The notes beneath the pieces were generated by a model. The model was not told the DNA's origin and did not search any database. It saw only the letters and a list, made by a program, of their open reading frames with translations. Both the position numbers and the translations under genes were made by a program. Positions 8,504 to 17,462 of a DNA stretch of 64,000 nt are shown piece after piece. The stretch lies in the NCBI GenBank assembly GCA_937981765.1, contig CALJOM010000005.1, positions 1 to 64,000 on the forward strand. The letters are read 5' to 3'. Numbering within the stretch: the stretch's first letter is position 1; every line of letters begins with the position of its first letter. This DNA comes from an uncultured Bacteroidales bacterium (GTDB taxonomy: Bacteria > Bacteroidota > Bacteroidia > Bacteroidales > Salinivirgaceae).

Positions 8504-9379
8504 CTATAACGTTACAATGCGATCCAGCACTTTCTGAATGGTGGTTATTATATGGGGCTTGTAGTCTTTGCTGAATTCTCCGCGTTGGCGATTTGCTACA
8601 ATATTACAGATTGTTAATGCGTTGTGTCCCAGGAGTTTTGACAATCCGTAAATGGCACTGCATTCCATTTCGTAGTTTGTAATTCTTTTTCCTTCAAAGG
8701 AGAAGGCCTCTATTTTTTTGTTAACCTCACTGTCGAGAATCGGGAGCCGGAGAACTCTGCCCTGTGGGCCGTAAAATCCGGGAGCTGAAATGGTGATGCC
8801 TTGTATCATGTCGAAAGCTATTTTTTCAAGTAAATGAGGGGAGGCATCAACAAAGTAAGGCCTGGCCAATATTGGCGAATAGTTCATGTGTTCCACAAAC
8901 GCTTTCTCCAATTCAAGATTAGAAACCTTGTTTCTATCGGCATAAAAATTTAGTAATCCATCGAATCCGCAACCAATCATAGAGGCTACTGGAGTGTCTA
9001 CAAGGATATCTTTTTGAAGAGCCCCGCTAGTCCCGATGCGAATAAAATTTAGTGTTTTGTGTGTGCTTTTGGGAACTCTTTGCTCAAGGTCGAAATTAAC
9101 CAGGGCATCCAGTTCATTAACTACAATGTCGATATTGTCGGTCCCGATACCGGTGGAGATGGCCGATATTCTTCGTCCTTTATAAATTCCGGTATGCGTT
9201 CGGAATTCTCGGTTTTGTTTCTGAACCTCTACGGTGTCGAAAAATTGAGAAACTACGGGAACTCTATCCTGGTCGCCTACCAGGATTATGTATTCAGCTA
9301 CATCTTCTGGCCGAAGTTTAAGGTGATAGATACTTCCGTCGGGGTTTAAAATCAATTCGGATTGTTGTATTTGTTGCAT
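8504..9379 (-). CDS. udp: Nucleoside phosphorylase, probably uridine phosphorylase
   Basis: A 291-residue cytosolic enzyme of the PNP_UDP_1 family. Phosphate- and nucleoside-binding motifs are visible: YIILVGDQDRVPVVSQFF (residues 30-47), REFRTHTGIYKGRRISAIST (57-76) followed by the GIGTDNIDIVVNEL loop, and NYEMECSAIYGLSKLLG near residue 237, where the M-E pair binds the ribose. It would cleave uridine with phosphate to uracil and ribose-1-phosphate for salvage. Uridine specificity is inferred from resemblance to E. coli Udp, and other nucleosides are possible. It is 60 bp upstream of the pgpH-type gene on the same strand. Confidence 0.85.
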   Translation of the reverse strand: MQQIQQSELILNPDGSIYHLKLRPEDVAEYIILVGDQDRVPVVSQFFDTVEVQKQNREFRTHTGIYKGRRISAISTGIGTDNIDIVVNELDALVNFDLEQRVPKSTHKTLNFIRIGTSGALQKDILVDTPVASMIGCGFDGLLNFYADRNKVSNLELEKAFVEHMNYSPILARPYFVDASPHLLEKIAFDMIQGITISAPGFYGPQGRVLRLPILDSEVNKKIEAFSFEGKRITNYEMECSAIYGLSKLLGHNALTICNIVANRQRGEFSKDYKPHIITTIQKVLDRIVTL

Positions 9380-9537
9380 ATTTTTGTAGTTTTGTGGAAT
9401 TAACGTCCAAATCTAATGAAAAATTTTTGATTGCTAGCCGAATGTAGCCAAATTTATAGAACACAATCCATAGGGCAGCGCCAACACCTTCGATACTTAA
9501 CAATACCAGGAATTTAACTAAATAAACCATTAAGGAT

Positions 9538-10410
9538 ATGAGTTCAAAGTTTTTTAAAATTTTAGTGCCGATAGATTTTTCGGATCAGTCAATATCAGGT
9601 CTTAGACAGGCAATTGCTTTGTCGAAAGCCGGGAACATTAAAATTATCGCCTTGCATGTAGTGCGTGAACACAGTGCTCCGTGGAATTTGTTTTCTTACG
9701 AAGAGAAAAGTCTTTATCTTGAAAAAATTCACGAAAAACTTCGAATGCTTGGGCAGTTGGAGGGTGCTGAACCTGAAAATTTTTCAACAGTGATTGAATC
9801 GGGGAAATTATGCGATACAATTTTAGCCATAGCCGTTGAGGTTAATGCGGATTGTATTGTTATGGGTACAAGCGCTGCCAACAACATTAAGAAGAAAATT
9901 ATTGGAAGTAATGCGTTAAGGGTAGTCACCGAATCTACAATTCCGGTTATTACCGTTAAGGTTGACTGTGAGACAGACGATTTTGGTGAAATTATTCTCC
10001 CGCTCGATCTTTCGAAAGAAACAAGAGAAAAGGTACCATTAGCCGTTAGGATGGCAAATATGTTAGGTTCGGCTATTCATATAGTTTCATTTGTTTCAAC
10101 AACCGACCAACAGATTCTTTCATACCTCAATCGTCAGGCAGAAACTGTGGAGCGGTTTATTGAGGAACGTGGTGTGGGGTGTAGATTTTCGTTGATAAAT
10201 ATTGAAAAATCGAGAAAAGAAACTATAATAGACTTCTACCAAAAGAATGAGGGACTAACCATCATTACCACCCACATGCACCCTGAGCTGATAGATATTT
10301 TCATAGGTTCGTTTGCTTCTGAAGTTATACATCATTCCACTGGGCCTGTTATGAGCATTGCTCCAGTAGGAGTTATCAAATACTCATCCGATTTTCCCGG
10401 CATTAAATAA
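9538..10410 (+). CDS. Tandem-domain universal stress protein (UspA family)
   Basis: A 290-residue protein with two consecutive Usp domains (about residues 5-143 and 150-285). The first domain has FKILVPIDFSDQS at the start and a G-T-S-x9-IIGSNALRVV segment near residue 104 that resembles the ATP-binding loop. The second is more diverged, with IITTHMHPELIDIFIGSFAS at the matching place. Usp proteins bind ATP or AMP and support survival under stress. The downstream prohibitin begins 23 bp later and is probably co-transcribed. Confidence 0.92.
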   Translation: MSSKFFKILVPIDFSDQSISGLRQAIALSKAGNIKIIALHVVREHSAPWNLFSYEEKSLYLEKIHEKLRMLGQLEGAEPENFSTVIESGKLCDTILAIAVEVNADCIVMGTSAANNIKKKIIGSNALRVVTESTIPVITVKVDCETDDFGEIILPLDLSKETREKVPLAVRMANMLGSAIHIVSFVSTTDQQILSYLNRQAETVERFIEERGVGCRFSLINIEKSRKETIIDFYQKNEGLTIITTHMHPELIDIFIGSFASEVIHHSTGPVMSIAPVGVIKYSSDFPGIK

Positions 10411-10433
10411 TTAACCCCAAAATTTTTACTGCG

Positions 10434-11246
10434 ATGAAAAATTATCAAGTGTTACTCATTTCAATTATTGCCACCATTGTAATTTTAATTGTTTTTGGCA
10501 GTAGTATGTTTTATAAAATTAACCCGGGAGAGCGGGCTATTATTTTTCGCCAGTTTAGCACAGGGTTGGATACCATAAACATTTTTATGCCCGGGTTTCA
10601 TATGGTTGCGCCGTGGAACGACTTTATTGTTTATGATGTGAAAGAACAAACCACGGAAGAAACCATGGATGTGCTCGACAGAAACGGACTTTCAATTATC
10701 ATAGACGTATCGGTGCGGTTTAATCCGGTTTACAACAAAATACCTTTTCTTCACCAACAGTTTGGAGTTAATTATATCGAGCTTTTGGTAATTCCGGAGA
10801 TACGTAGTGTGGTGCGGCAGGTAGCCGGACGATACACCGCCGAGGAAATTTACTCCACCAAGCGAAGCGAAGTGGAATACACCATCATTAACGAGGCCGA
10901 TGTAAAACTTCGTCAGAATCATGTTGACATGCGAGCGTTGCTCATACGGTCTATAAAATTGCCCAACGACATTCGCATGGCAATTGAAAACAAATTAAAA
11001 CAGGAACAAGAAGCTTTGGCTTATCAGTTTATTCTTGAAAAAGAGCGTAGCGAAGCACTACGAAAAAAAATTCAGGCCGAAGGAGAAGCAACGGCTAATA
11101 ACATTATTAGCAACAGCCTTTCCGATAAACTACTAAAAATGCGTGGAATTGAGGCCACAATTAAGCTATCTGAGTCGGGAAATTCCAAAATTGTGGTAAT
11201 TGGCAGTGGCAAGAATGGGCTACCTTTGATTCTGAACACCGATTAA
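10434..11246 (+). CDS. Prohibitin-family (SPFH/Band 7) membrane protein
   Basis: A 270-residue protein with one N-terminal membrane helix (residues 5-27) and an SPFH domain (about 30-200). Typical sequence includes INPGERAIIFRQFSTGLDT and the REVAGRYTAEE-like stretch VVRQVAGRYTAEEIYS. A C-terminal coiled coil (about 190-235) is rich in Glu, Lys and Ala. Prohibitins form ring-shaped oligomers at the inner membrane and are linked to membrane organisation and protein quality control. A strong terminator follows. Confidence 0.92.
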   Translation: MKNYQVLLISIIATIVILIVFGSSMFYKINPGERAIIFRQFSTGLDTINIFMPGFHMVAPWNDFIVYDVKEQTTEETMDVLDRNGLSIIIDVSVRFNPVYNKIPFLHQQFGVNYIELLVIPEIRSVVRQVAGRYTAEEIYSTKRSEVEYTIINEADVKLRQNHVDMRALLIRSIKLPNDIRMAIENKLKQEQEALAYQFILEKERSEALRKKIQAEGEATANNIISNSLSDKLLKMRGIEATIKLSESGNSKIVVIGSGKNGLPLILNTD

Positions 11247-11269
11247 AACCATTCTGGGCGTGCTTAACG

Positions 11270-11306
11270 AACGTAAATTGCTGACAGAGTAATTTACGTT
11301 TTTTTG
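11270..11306 (+). terminator. Intrinsic terminator after the prohibitin gene
   Basis: A perfect 10-bp stem, AACGTAAATT / AATTTACGTT, with an 11-base loop, followed by a T run. Confidence 0.85.
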
Positions 11307-11315
11307 TACTAACGA

Positions 11316-11342
11316 TGTAACAAAAATAGGCTTTAAACGTCA
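11316..11342 (+). promoter_or_regulatory. ECF-type promoter of the sigma-factor gene
   Basis: TGTAAC (11316-11321), a 16-bp spacer and CGTCA (11338-11342) resemble ECF sigma promoters (AAC in the -35 box, CGTC in the -10 box). The sigma-factor start codon is 20 bp downstream. A matching element lies before the outer-membrane gene at 13110, suggesting autoregulation. Confidence 0.65.
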
Positions 11343-11362
11343 CACACAAAAAAGTTATTCCG

Positions 11363-11848
11363 ATGACCATTGAAGAATACAATCAATGCGTTGATAAGTA
11401 TGCCGACAACTTGTTTCGATTTATTGTAAAAAATCTTCGCAATAGCGATGATGCACAAGATATCGTTCAGGAGAGTTTTGCGAAAATGTGGAAAAACAAG
11501 TCGGAAATTGATGGAGCCAGGGCAAAATCGTACCTTTTTACCACAGCGTACCATACCATGATCGACCATTTGCGGAAATCCAAAAGGATGGATGCCCGAG
11601 AGCAATTACCACCGCAGGCCACGTTTCATTCCGAAGGATACAGCGATTTGCAGGAGATTTTGCACCAGGCAGTTAAAAAACTTCCCGAAACCCAGCAAAT
11701 GGTGCTTATGCTACGCGATTATGAAGGATATTCTTACGAAGAAATTGGCGAAATTACCGGCCTCAACGAATCGCAGGTAAAGGTTTATATCTATAGAGCC
11801 CGCATGTTTCTCAAAAATTATATCGGAACCCCGGAAAATGTAATTTAA
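11363..11848 (+). CDS. ECF-type RNA polymerase sigma factor
   Basis: A 161-residue sigma factor with only regions 2 and 4. Region 2 (about residues 8-75) contains NSDDAQDIVQESFAKMWKNK and AKSYLFTTAYHTMIDHLRKS. Region 4 (about 100-155) contains LPETQQMVLMLRDYEGYSYE and then EIGEITGLNESQVKVYIYRA, the helix-turn-helix that reads the -35 element. The next gene begins one base after the stop codon and encodes a membrane protein fitting an anti-sigma factor. Two promoter-like sites for an ECF sigma factor flank the unit. Confidence 0.93.
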   Translation: MTIEEYNQCVDKYADNLFRFIVKNLRNSDDAQDIVQESFAKMWKNKSEIDGARAKSYLFTTAYHTMIDHLRKSKRMDAREQLPPQATFHSEGYSDLQEILHQAVKKLPETQQMVLMLRDYEGYSYEEIGEITGLNESQVKVYIYRARMFLKNYIGTPENVI

Positions 11849-11849
11849 T

Positions 11850-13046
11850 ATGTCGCGGATTAACCGAGAAAATTATCCAATCTATTTTGTCGATTTTTAC
11901 GACAGAAAACTCTCTCAGCAAGAAATTGCCGAGCTAAAAGCCTTTTTGAAAAAAAATCCCGATTTACAGGAGGAATTCGAGGTTTTTCCGAAGCTTTCTG
12001 TTTCCGCAACGAACGATATTTCATCACCAGATTTTTCCTATCTAAAAAAGGATATTTCTTCTCTTGAATTAACTACAGAAAACGCCGATGAGCTAATTAT
12101 CAGTTTGCTTGAGGGCGATTATCCCTCTGAAATGCAACCAAAACTGCAAAAATGGATCGAATCCAACCCACATGTTAAAGCTGAATGTGAGAAACTATTA
12201 AAAGCTAAACTTACACCGGAAAAAATAGTTTGCGAAAAAGCCTCATTATATCGATTGCCCGATTTTAAAAACGAACCGGTAAATGCCGATAATGCGCCAT
12301 GGTTTGCCATTGCGTTGATGGAGGGCGATTTATCTATGGAGGAAAAACACAAATTCCACCAATGGTTACAACAAAATCCCAGATTCGACTACGATTTTTT
12401 AAACACAAAACTTATTCCCGACTCTTCAATTACTTACGGTAATAAAGTAAGGTTAAAACATTTTAAGGTAGCTGCATTTAGAGTTGCTTCCTATTCTCTG
12501 GCGGCAGCTATGGTAGCGTTTTTAATAGGATTGTTCAACTTTATATCACAAAATCCCACGCCATCAGCGGAGGACCGTGTTCAACTCACCGTTACGGAAG
12601 AATCTAACACTACAACTCAGGTTGCTCAATCTATTTCCGTTACCCATATCAAGGAAGCAATTCCTCTTAACCAAATTAAACGGCCGAACCATATAAGCTA
12701 TCAAAAAATTTCACCAATTCAAATTATAAAACCATACCTTGATTCTCTCTATAATACCTCTGATTTTGAGTTGGTTCGCCAACAAAAACCGGTCGATTTT
12801 TCTTATGCGTTGGTTTTAGACCCCGAAGACGATATAGAGTTGCAACCCAACGAAACAGAAACTGCGCCAACCGATGTAAAATTACTACAACGGGTGGGGG
12901 CGTTTGTTACAAACTACGCTCAAAAAACGTTTGGGAAAACCGCACTTAAGCAATCGTTGAAAATAGAAACCCGTAGAAACGAAAATAAGGAAATAATCTA
13001 TTTCTCCATAGAAACTCCTGTTTTCGCCATTGAACGAAAAAAATAA
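11850..13046 (+). CDS. Putative membrane anti-sigma factor with three repeat units
   Basis: A 398-residue protein with one membrane helix (about residues 212-232), a cytoplasmic N-terminal half and a C-terminal half predicted outside the cytoplasm. The N-terminal half contains three related units of about 35 residues: LSQQEIAELKAFLKKNPDLQ (near 20), EGDYPSEMQPKLQKWIESNP (near 89) and EGDLSMEEKHKFHQWLQQNP (near 156). This helix pattern is what usually follows ECF sigma genes in Bacteroidota. There is no zinc-binding HxxxCxxC motif. The role as anti-sigma factor is inferred from position and topology. It starts one base after the sigma gene. Confidence 0.7.
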   Translation: MSRINRENYPIYFVDFYDRKLSQQEIAELKAFLKKNPDLQEEFEVFPKLSVSATNDISSPDFSYLKKDISSLELTTENADELIISLLEGDYPSEMQPKLQKWIESNPHVKAECEKLLKAKLTPEKIVCEKASLYRLPDFKNEPVNADNAPWFAIALMEGDLSMEEKHKFHQWLQQNPRFDYDFLNTKLIPDSSITYGNKVRLKHFKVAAFRVASYSLAAAMVAFLIGLFNFISQNPTPSAEDRVQLTVTEESNTTTQVAQSISVTHIKEAIPLNQIKRPNHISYQKISPIQIIKPYLDSLYNTSDFELVRQQKPVDFSYALVLDPEDDIELQPNETETAPTDVKLLQRVGAFVTNYAQKTFGKTALKQSLKIETRRNENKEIIYFSIETPVFAIERKK

Positions 13047-13054
13047 CACCAGTG

Positions 13055-13082
13055 TGTAACTTTTCGCACCCTTTTTTCGTCT
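13055..13082 (+). promoter_or_regulatory. ECF-type promoter of the outer-membrane gene
   Basis: TGTAAC (13055-13060), a 17-bp spacer and CGTCT (13078-13082) match the element upstream of the sigma-factor gene, with the same hexamer and CGTC core. The start codon is 27 bp downstream. Confidence 0.65.
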
Positions 13083-13109
13083 GAAAATAAAACTCAAATA
13101 ATCAATATT

Positions 13110-14084
13110 ATGAAAACATTTAACGTAAGTATTGCATTAGTTTTTTTTAGTTCAATGGTTGTTGGCCAAGAGACTAAAGACACAATTAAAACCGATTCGG
13201 GAGAAAACCTAATCATTAACGAAACCCTCAAGCGTAAACTCGACAACAAAGAGGTTGAGATACAGGTTTCGAACGATCCCTCCAAATCGAGCATTGTGAT
13301 AAAAGATACCGACACAACTCGTTTGAAGTTAGGGAATACTGAAATTCTTATCTTAGAAGACAAGCAAGCAAAGGAACGTAAAAAGCGCTACAATTTTGAC
13401 TTAGAAGATAAGAAAGCGGCGGATGATGATAATTTTGATGCAAAGAAAAACCGCAAGAAAAAATCGGATTTTGAGGGGCATTACAGTTCCCTAAATTATG
13501 GAATTAATTTATTAAGCTATGGCAATCTTAATTTTTCTTTGCCAGATACAGCCAAATTTATGGAATTAAACGAAAACAAGTCCTATGAATTTGCCTTAAA
13601 TTTATTTCAGTTTGAGATCCCATTTAGTAAACGAGTTGGGTTGGTTTCCGGATTGGGAATGACCTGGAACCACTATCGCTTTGATAACTCATCCTACCTT
13701 TTAGACAATTCACAACCGGTAATTACCTATACCATAGACACCATCAACAAATGGACTAAAAATCAGTTGAATGTATGGTCTATTCAAGTGCCATTATTAG
13801 TCGAAGGACAGGTTAAGATTGGGGATGATGTATTTTGGTGTGGTATAGGAGGATATGGTGGCTTTAAATTATCATCCAAAATAAAACTTAAAAATGAAGA
13901 GAAGCATAAAACAATTTTTCGCCAGGATTATCACTTAAACCCCATTATGTATGGATTGTCCGTACGTGCCGGTTATGGAGACTTTGGAATTTTTGCAAAC
14001 TATGCATTAAACCCGTTGTTCAAAAAGTCGGAGGGACCGGAGCTCAATAATTTTACGGTTGGACTAACGTTAACCTTCAATTAA
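13110..14084 (+). CDS. Outer-membrane beta-barrel protein of the ECF locus
   Basis: A 324-residue protein with a signal peptide (residues 1-19, ending VVGQ), a charged low-complexity stretch (about 85-120, rich in Lys, Asp and Glu), and a C-terminal beta-barrel (about 125-324) similar in style to the porin-family OMP_b-brl_2 domains. It closes with the aromatic-ended strand FTVGLTLTFN. It likely lies in the outer membrane. It follows the sigma/anti-sigma pair, has its own ECF-type promoter, and ends at a strong terminator. It may be an output or a sensor of the circuit. Confidence 0.75.
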   Translation: MKTFNVSIALVFFSSMVVGQETKDTIKTDSGENLIINETLKRKLDNKEVEIQVSNDPSKSSIVIKDTDTTRLKLGNTEILILEDKQAKERKKRYNFDLEDKKAADDDNFDAKKNRKKKSDFEGHYSSLNYGINLLSYGNLNFSLPDTAKFMELNENKSYEFALNLFQFEIPFSKRVGLVSGLGMTWNHYRFDNSSYLLDNSQPVITYTIDTINKWTKNQLNVWSIQVPLLVEGQVKIGDDVFWCGIGGYGGFKLSSKIKLKNEEKHKTIFRQDYHLNPIMYGLSVRAGYGDFGIFANYALNPLFKKSEGPELNNFTVGLTLTFN

Positions 14085-14103
14085 GATATTTTTGAGCAGA
14101 TTG

Positions 14104-14138
14104 AGGCACGGTACACAAGAATCGTGCTTTTTTTTTTA
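14104..14138 (+). terminator. Intrinsic terminator of the ECF operon
   Basis: A 7-bp stem AGGCACG / CGTGCTT (one G-T pair) with a 12-base loop, overlapping a run of ten T. Confidence 0.8.
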
Positions 14139-14164
14139 GGCATAGGCTATTGCTCAAAAAAGGG

Positions 14165-14172
14165 TATATTTG
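14165..14172 (+). promoter_or_regulatory. -7 promoter element for trpS
   Basis: TATATTTG fits the Bacteroidota -7 consensus and is 48 bp before the start codon. No good -33 box is found at the right distance. Confidence 0.45.
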
Positions 14173-14220
14173 CAGTATCAAAGCTAGTTGTGGCAAGGCC
14201 AATAATTTAGAAGAAAGTTT

Positions 14221-15210
14221 ATGGAAAGAGTAGTTAGCGGGATTCGTCCCACCGGAAGACTTCACCTGGGAAATTATTTTGGAGCCATGGTGAATTTTGT
14301 AAAAATGCAGAATACCAACGAGTGTTTGTTTTTTATAGCCGATATTCATTCACTTACAACCCACCCAACTCCCGAAGACCTGCATGGCAACGTAAGGCAG
14401 ACCTTGATTGAATATTTGGCTTCCGGCCTTGACCCGGAAAAAGCCGTGATTTATATTCAGAGCGATGTCCCCGAAATTTTAGAGCTTTACACATTGCTAA
14501 ACATGAATGCCTATGTTGGGGAACTGAACCGAACCACAAGCTTCAAGGACAAAGTTCGTCAAAACCCAAACAACGTGAATGCCGGACTACTCACCTATCC
14601 GGTATTAATGGCTGCCGATATTCTTATTCATCATGCGGCTAAAGTTCCTGTTGGTAAAGACCAGGAACAGCATCTGGAAATGACTCGCACCTTTGCCCGT
14701 AGATTCAACAATATGTATCGTGTTGAATATTTTAAAGAACCGGAGGCCTTTAATTTTGGACGGCAATTGATAAAAATTCCAGGCTTGGATGGAAGCGGTA
14801 AAATGGGCAAATCGGAGGGGAATGGAATTTTCCTTGCCGACGAGCCCGAGGTAATCCGTAAAAAAGTTATGCGGGCAGTAACCGATTCGGGGCCGGTAAC
14901 GCCTAATTCTCCGGTTTCGGAACCAATTCAGAACTTGTTTACTATTATGGAAGTAGTTTCTGAACCCTCTACCCTGGAATATTTTCGTGAATCATACGCC
15001 AATTGCACTATCCGTTACGGAGAACTCAAAAAACAACTGGCTGAAGATATCATCAAATTCACACAGCCAATTTACGAACGAATGAAAGAGCTATCCTCCA
15101 ACGACAGTTATATTCGGAATGTGGCCCGTCAGGGAGCAGAGAAAGCGCGCGCCATAGCCTCCCAAACCGTGAGTGAAGTGAAAGAGATTATCGGTATTAA
15201 GAAATTTTAG
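14221..15210 (+). CDS. trpS: Tryptophanyl-tRNA synthetase
   Basis: A 329-residue class I aminoacyl-tRNA synthetase that charges tRNA-Trp. The HIGH-like motif is GRLHLGNYFG (residues 12-21) and the KMSKS-like motif is KMGKSEGN near residue 198. The tryptophan-pocket segment includes NAGLLTYPVLMAADIL near residue 120. Length is typical. xseB follows after 10 bp. Confidence 0.97.
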   Translation: MERVVSGIRPTGRLHLGNYFGAMVNFVKMQNTNECLFFIADIHSLTTHPTPEDLHGNVRQTLIEYLASGLDPEKAVIYIQSDVPEILELYTLLNMNAYVGELNRTTSFKDKVRQNPNNVNAGLLTYPVLMAADILIHHAAKVPVGKDQEQHLEMTRTFARRFNNMYRVEYFKEPEAFNFGRQLIKIPGLDGSGKMGKSEGNGIFLADEPEVIRKKVMRAVTDSGPVTPNSPVSEPIQNLFTIMEVVSEPSTLEYFRESYANCTIRYGELKKQLAEDIIKFTQPIYERMKELSSNDSYIRNVARQGAEKARAIASQTVSEVKEIIGIKKF

Positions 15211-15220
15211 ACCTTTTGTC

Positions 15221-15421
15221 ATGGCAAAGAAGCAGTTAACCTACAAGGAGAAAGTTGAGGAAATTGAACAAATAATAGCTTTTGTTGAATCTAACCCGGT
15301 AGATATTGACTTGCTCCAGGATAAGATTCAGCGAGCAGTTCAACTTATTTCGGAGTGTAAGAAGGAGATTGCTCAAACCGAAGAGAGAATACAGAAAATG
15401 CTCGACGATTCGGAAGAGTAA
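15221..15421 (+). CDS. xseB: Exodeoxyribonuclease VII small subunit
   Basis: A 66-residue, highly charged helical protein with the XseB pattern (LTYKEKVEEIEQIIAFVES followed by a LxxxIxRAVxLIxECKxEI helix). Several copies associate with XseA to degrade single-stranded DNA to oligonucleotides. xseA is not adjacent here; the gene follows trpS instead. Confidence 0.9.
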   Translation: MAKKQLTYKEKVEEIEQIIAFVESNPVDIDLLQDKIQRAVQLISECKKEIAQTEERIQKMLDDSEE

Positions 15422-15442
15422 CCTATTTTTGTAGGTCTTACT

Positions 15443-17333
15443 TTAGTCAACCCGGAAAATATGTACTAAATCTTTGAGTTGATCAGATAGTGCGTTCAAC
15501 TCTTCGGCATTGGTAGCTAACTCTTCGCTTGCTGCTGCATTTTGCTGGGCAACATTATTAAGCAAGGTGAGCGATTTGCCAATTTGTTCAGAACTCATGT
15601 GCTGCTCTTTACTTGCTGCGCTAATTTCCTGAACTAGCTGGGAAGTTTTCTGAATTTCAGGAATTAGCTGATTCAAATACAGTGCTGAATTTTCAGTGGC
15701 CTGTAAGCTTTTAGAGGCAAGAAAAACTATTTCATCGGCGGCTTTGCGACTACGCTCTGCTAACTTACGAACTTCGAATGCTACAACGGCAAATCCTTTA
15801 CCGTGTTCTCCTACACGGGCTGCCTCAACAGCAGCATTTAAGGCCAGAATGTTGGTTTGAAAGGCAATATCGGTTATAATTTTTATTTTTTCGGTAATCT
15901 CTTTCACAGAGTTAAGACTATCTTCCGATGCAGCCGATACTTTGGCAAGATTATCGTTGATTCTACTTGAAATCGCATTGGCTTCTGCTGCATTGTCGGT
16001 GTTTTGTGCAATGCCGGAAAGCAGTTCTTCTAGGGTGCTGCTTATTTCTTCGAGAGATGCAGCTTGTGCGTTTGCTTGTTGGGAAATCTGTTGCGACGAA
16101 GAACTTAAATCTCCCGAGCTACTTTGCATACAATCAACGGCATTGCTAATTTCTTTTATTATTTCATTGAGTTTGGAAACCATCAGGTTTAACGACCGTT
16201 GCAAACTTCCTATTTCATCTACACGGTCTTCTTCAATATTGCGAGTTAAATCGCCACGAGCTACGGTTTTGGAAAAAGCTATGGTGTTTTGGATGGGATG
16301 GATAATTTGATTCGATTGGTAGAAAATCACAACACTTAACAATAGTAACCCTACAAATCCTAAGATTAGTCCGTTAGCCATGAGTTTATTAACAGCCGAA
16401 AGAGCTTCCTTTTCCGGAATAATGGTGCATAAACCCCATAAAGATGAACCAACCTTTAATGGCTCAATGGCTACATAGTATGTGGTTTGCAACTTTTTGG
16501 AATAGGCTTCAAAAAATAATGGTTGGTCATTTTGTATTGCATTTAGAACATTTTGGTCAATAAAATCCAATGTTTCAATGAATTTTTGATAGATATGAGG
16601 TGTCTTGATGGGCTGCAATTAATCCCGAATTTGAAATTAGGATACTCCAACTGCCTGGAGTAACTTTAAAATGAGAGATAATTTCCGAAAGTTTTTTTAA
16701 ATCTAAATCAATTCCCATTACCCCTAAACGTTCGCCTTTATAGATTATAGGAATAGCCACGCTTGTTTCAAAAAATGGATTGGAATTGTCCTCTAGATAG
16801 GAATAAAAATAGGGTTCTAACACAACCTCTTTGCCAGTATCGAAAGGAATACGATAATAATTTTCATTGTAGTCATTTTCAGAGTTATCCAGTTCCTCTA
16901 ATATTTCCCCATTGTTGCTATAGCAGGAATAGCTAAATCGACCATTTTCACTATACTCTTTGTGTAATATATAATCTTTATCATTACCATCCAAAGCATT
17001 TGATTCCCACATTGTCCAAACAGCTAAATAATCCGAATTTCCTATAAAAGCATTTTGAATTAACGCTTTATAGTATTCCCGATTTTTGTTGCTTTTTTCC
17101 CTTAAGCCAATAAAACTGTTGCGAAGATTTCTTACGGTTTCGAGGGGTTTTTCAAAATGCCACAATATTTGCATTGACATTTCTTTTAGTCGGCTGTTGG
17201 TTAAGCTTTTGGTAGTTTCAATGGCTGTTTTTTGGTTGATTATGGTTATGGCAAGTATGGTTATACCAAAAATCAGAGCTGACATTCCGAGTATAGTTAC
17301 CAAAAGTTGTTGTTTAAGGCTGCTGAATTTCAT
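15443..17333 (-). pseudogene. Methyl-accepting chemotaxis protein, frameshifted
   Basis: Two overlapping frames together make one chemoreceptor. The 5' part (17333 down to 16575, 252 codons) has a membrane helix (about residues 10-30) and a Cache sensor with GVMGIDLDLKKL; it stops just after [14 protein letters not shown]. The 3' part (readable from 16618 down to 15443) continues the sensor, then the second membrane helix, HAMP, and a signalling domain with the [18 protein letters not shown] tip. Removing one base from the A5 run (plus-strand T5 at 16583-16587) joins them smoothly as ...[11 protein letters not shown]. The cause may be mutation, slippage or a sequencing error. It is a paralogue of the intact receptor at 880-2781. 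Confidence 0.88.
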
Positions 17334-17462
17334 GGTTTGAACTTTATAGTTTTGATTGATTTGATTGGTTTTGTTCTTGGGTTCTTAGTTATAAAATTAT
17401 AAAATTAGAAAGGAGGGTATCAAAATTTTTGAAACAAATAATAGTTAATTTTTGATTAACGA

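Noticed and set aside
9318-9530. Minus-strand open frame of 70 codons upstream of the nucleoside phosphorylase
   Set aside because: It overlaps the phosphorylase start in another frame and covers the divergent promoter region; no support as a gene.
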